Shown: piece by piece, positions 14,956 to 15,194 of the stretch | How positions within the stretch are numbered: position 1 is the first letter of the stretch | How the letters are laid out: every line of letters begins with the position of its first letter | Assembly: GCA_031178585.1 (NCBI GenBank) | Contig: JAPSIT010000037.1 | Coordinates: 1 to 15,194, forward strand | Origin: Arthrobacter sp. | Lineage (GTDB): Bacteria; Actinomycetota; Actinomycetes; Actinomycetales; Micrococcaceae | Length of the DNA stretch: 15,194 nt | Direction of reading: 5' to 3' | The notes under the pieces: model-generated | Databases searched by the model: none | The model's input: only the letters and a program-made list of their open reading frames with translations | What the model was told of the DNA's origin: nothing | Made by a program: the position numbers and the translations under genes

Positions 14956-15194
14956 TCAGTGGCCCATGCCCAGGCCGCCGTCCACGGGAATGACAGCACC
15001 GGAGATGTAGGCCGCTTCCTCGCTGGAGATCCAGCGGACCACGTTGGCAACTTCTGTGGCCTCGGCGAAACGGCCTGCCGGAATGCTGGAGAGGTAGTCC
15101 TTCTGCGTGGCTTCAGGAAGTTCGGCGGTCATGTCCGTGTTGATGAAGCCGGGGGCCACCACGTTAGCGGTGATGCCGCGTGAGCCAAGTTCGC
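14956..15194 (-). CDS. fabG: 3-oxoacyl-ACP reductase FabG (C-terminal part, runs off the window)
   Basis: Only the last 79 codons or so are present; the start and catalytic residues lie beyond the right edge. The visible part reads ELGSRGITANVVAPGFINTD, then RFAEATEVANVVRWISSEEA and ISGAVIPVDGGLGMGH. This is the classic FabG C-terminal pattern: the ITANVVAPG strand with the TDMT helix start, and the VDGGLGM end. FabG reduces 3-oxoacyl-ACP with NADPH in fatty acid elongation. Other SDRs share this tail, but the match to FabG/MabA is close. It may be co-transcribed with the downstream SDR gene. Confidence 0.85.
   Translation of the reverse strand, partial: ELGSRGITANVVAPGFINTDMTAELPEATQKDYLSSIPAGRFAEATEVANVVRWISSEEAAYISGAVIPVDGGLGMGH

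Overview
The window is high-GC, with densely packed genes, GTG/TTG starts and short or overlapping gene junctions. Protein sequences of the TrmH, ABC, SerB and SDR type read like those of an actinobacterium of the Arthrobacter/Pseudarthrobacter (Micrococcaceae) kind. That placement is inference from family resemblance; no rRNA gene or other taxonomic marker is present.

The left two thirds (about 195-10283, all on +) is one compact biosynthetic operon. Its order is: an SbnA-like PLP enzyme; a 1049-residue membrane protein with three tandem peptidyl carrier domains joined to the six-helix, three-lobe terminal module of epsilon-poly-L-lysine synthetase (Pls); a separate protein with a truncated condensation lobe, an adenylation domain and a carrier domain; a SyrP/TauD-like 2-oxoglutarate oxygenase; an SbnB-like dehydrogenase; and a LuxE-like acyl-protein synthetase. 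The first four junctions overlap (GTGA, ATGA, TGATG, ATGA), so the genes are almost certainly co-translated. SbnA plus SbnB make L-2,3-diaminopropionate (Dap) from O-phosphoserine and glutamate. The adenylation pocket ends in two aspartates, which suits a basic amino acid. The simplest reading is a split Pls-type machine that activates Dap or a relative on one protein, passes it to three carrier domains on a membrane protein, and links the units into an oligo- or poly-amide, with possible hydroxylation by the oxygenase and an unexplained activation step by the LuxE-like enzyme. The system is the main point of interest; its product is inferred, not shown.

The right third is ordinary chromosomal background. 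A minus-strand run carries an ABC ATPase, a TauE/SafE-type membrane protein and a TrmH/SpoU RNA methyltransferase, which converges on the operon with only 30 bp between. SerB (phosphoserine phosphatase) lies on +, divergent from the ABC gene. A large perfect palindrome separates serB from a convergent SDR oxidoreductase, and the C-terminal part of a FabG-type reductase runs off the right edge.

No transporter, regulator, thioesterase, phosphopantetheinyl transferase or resistance gene belonging to the operon is visible. Such genes may lie to the left of the window. No tRNA, rRNA, CRISPR array, insertion sequence or integrase was found.
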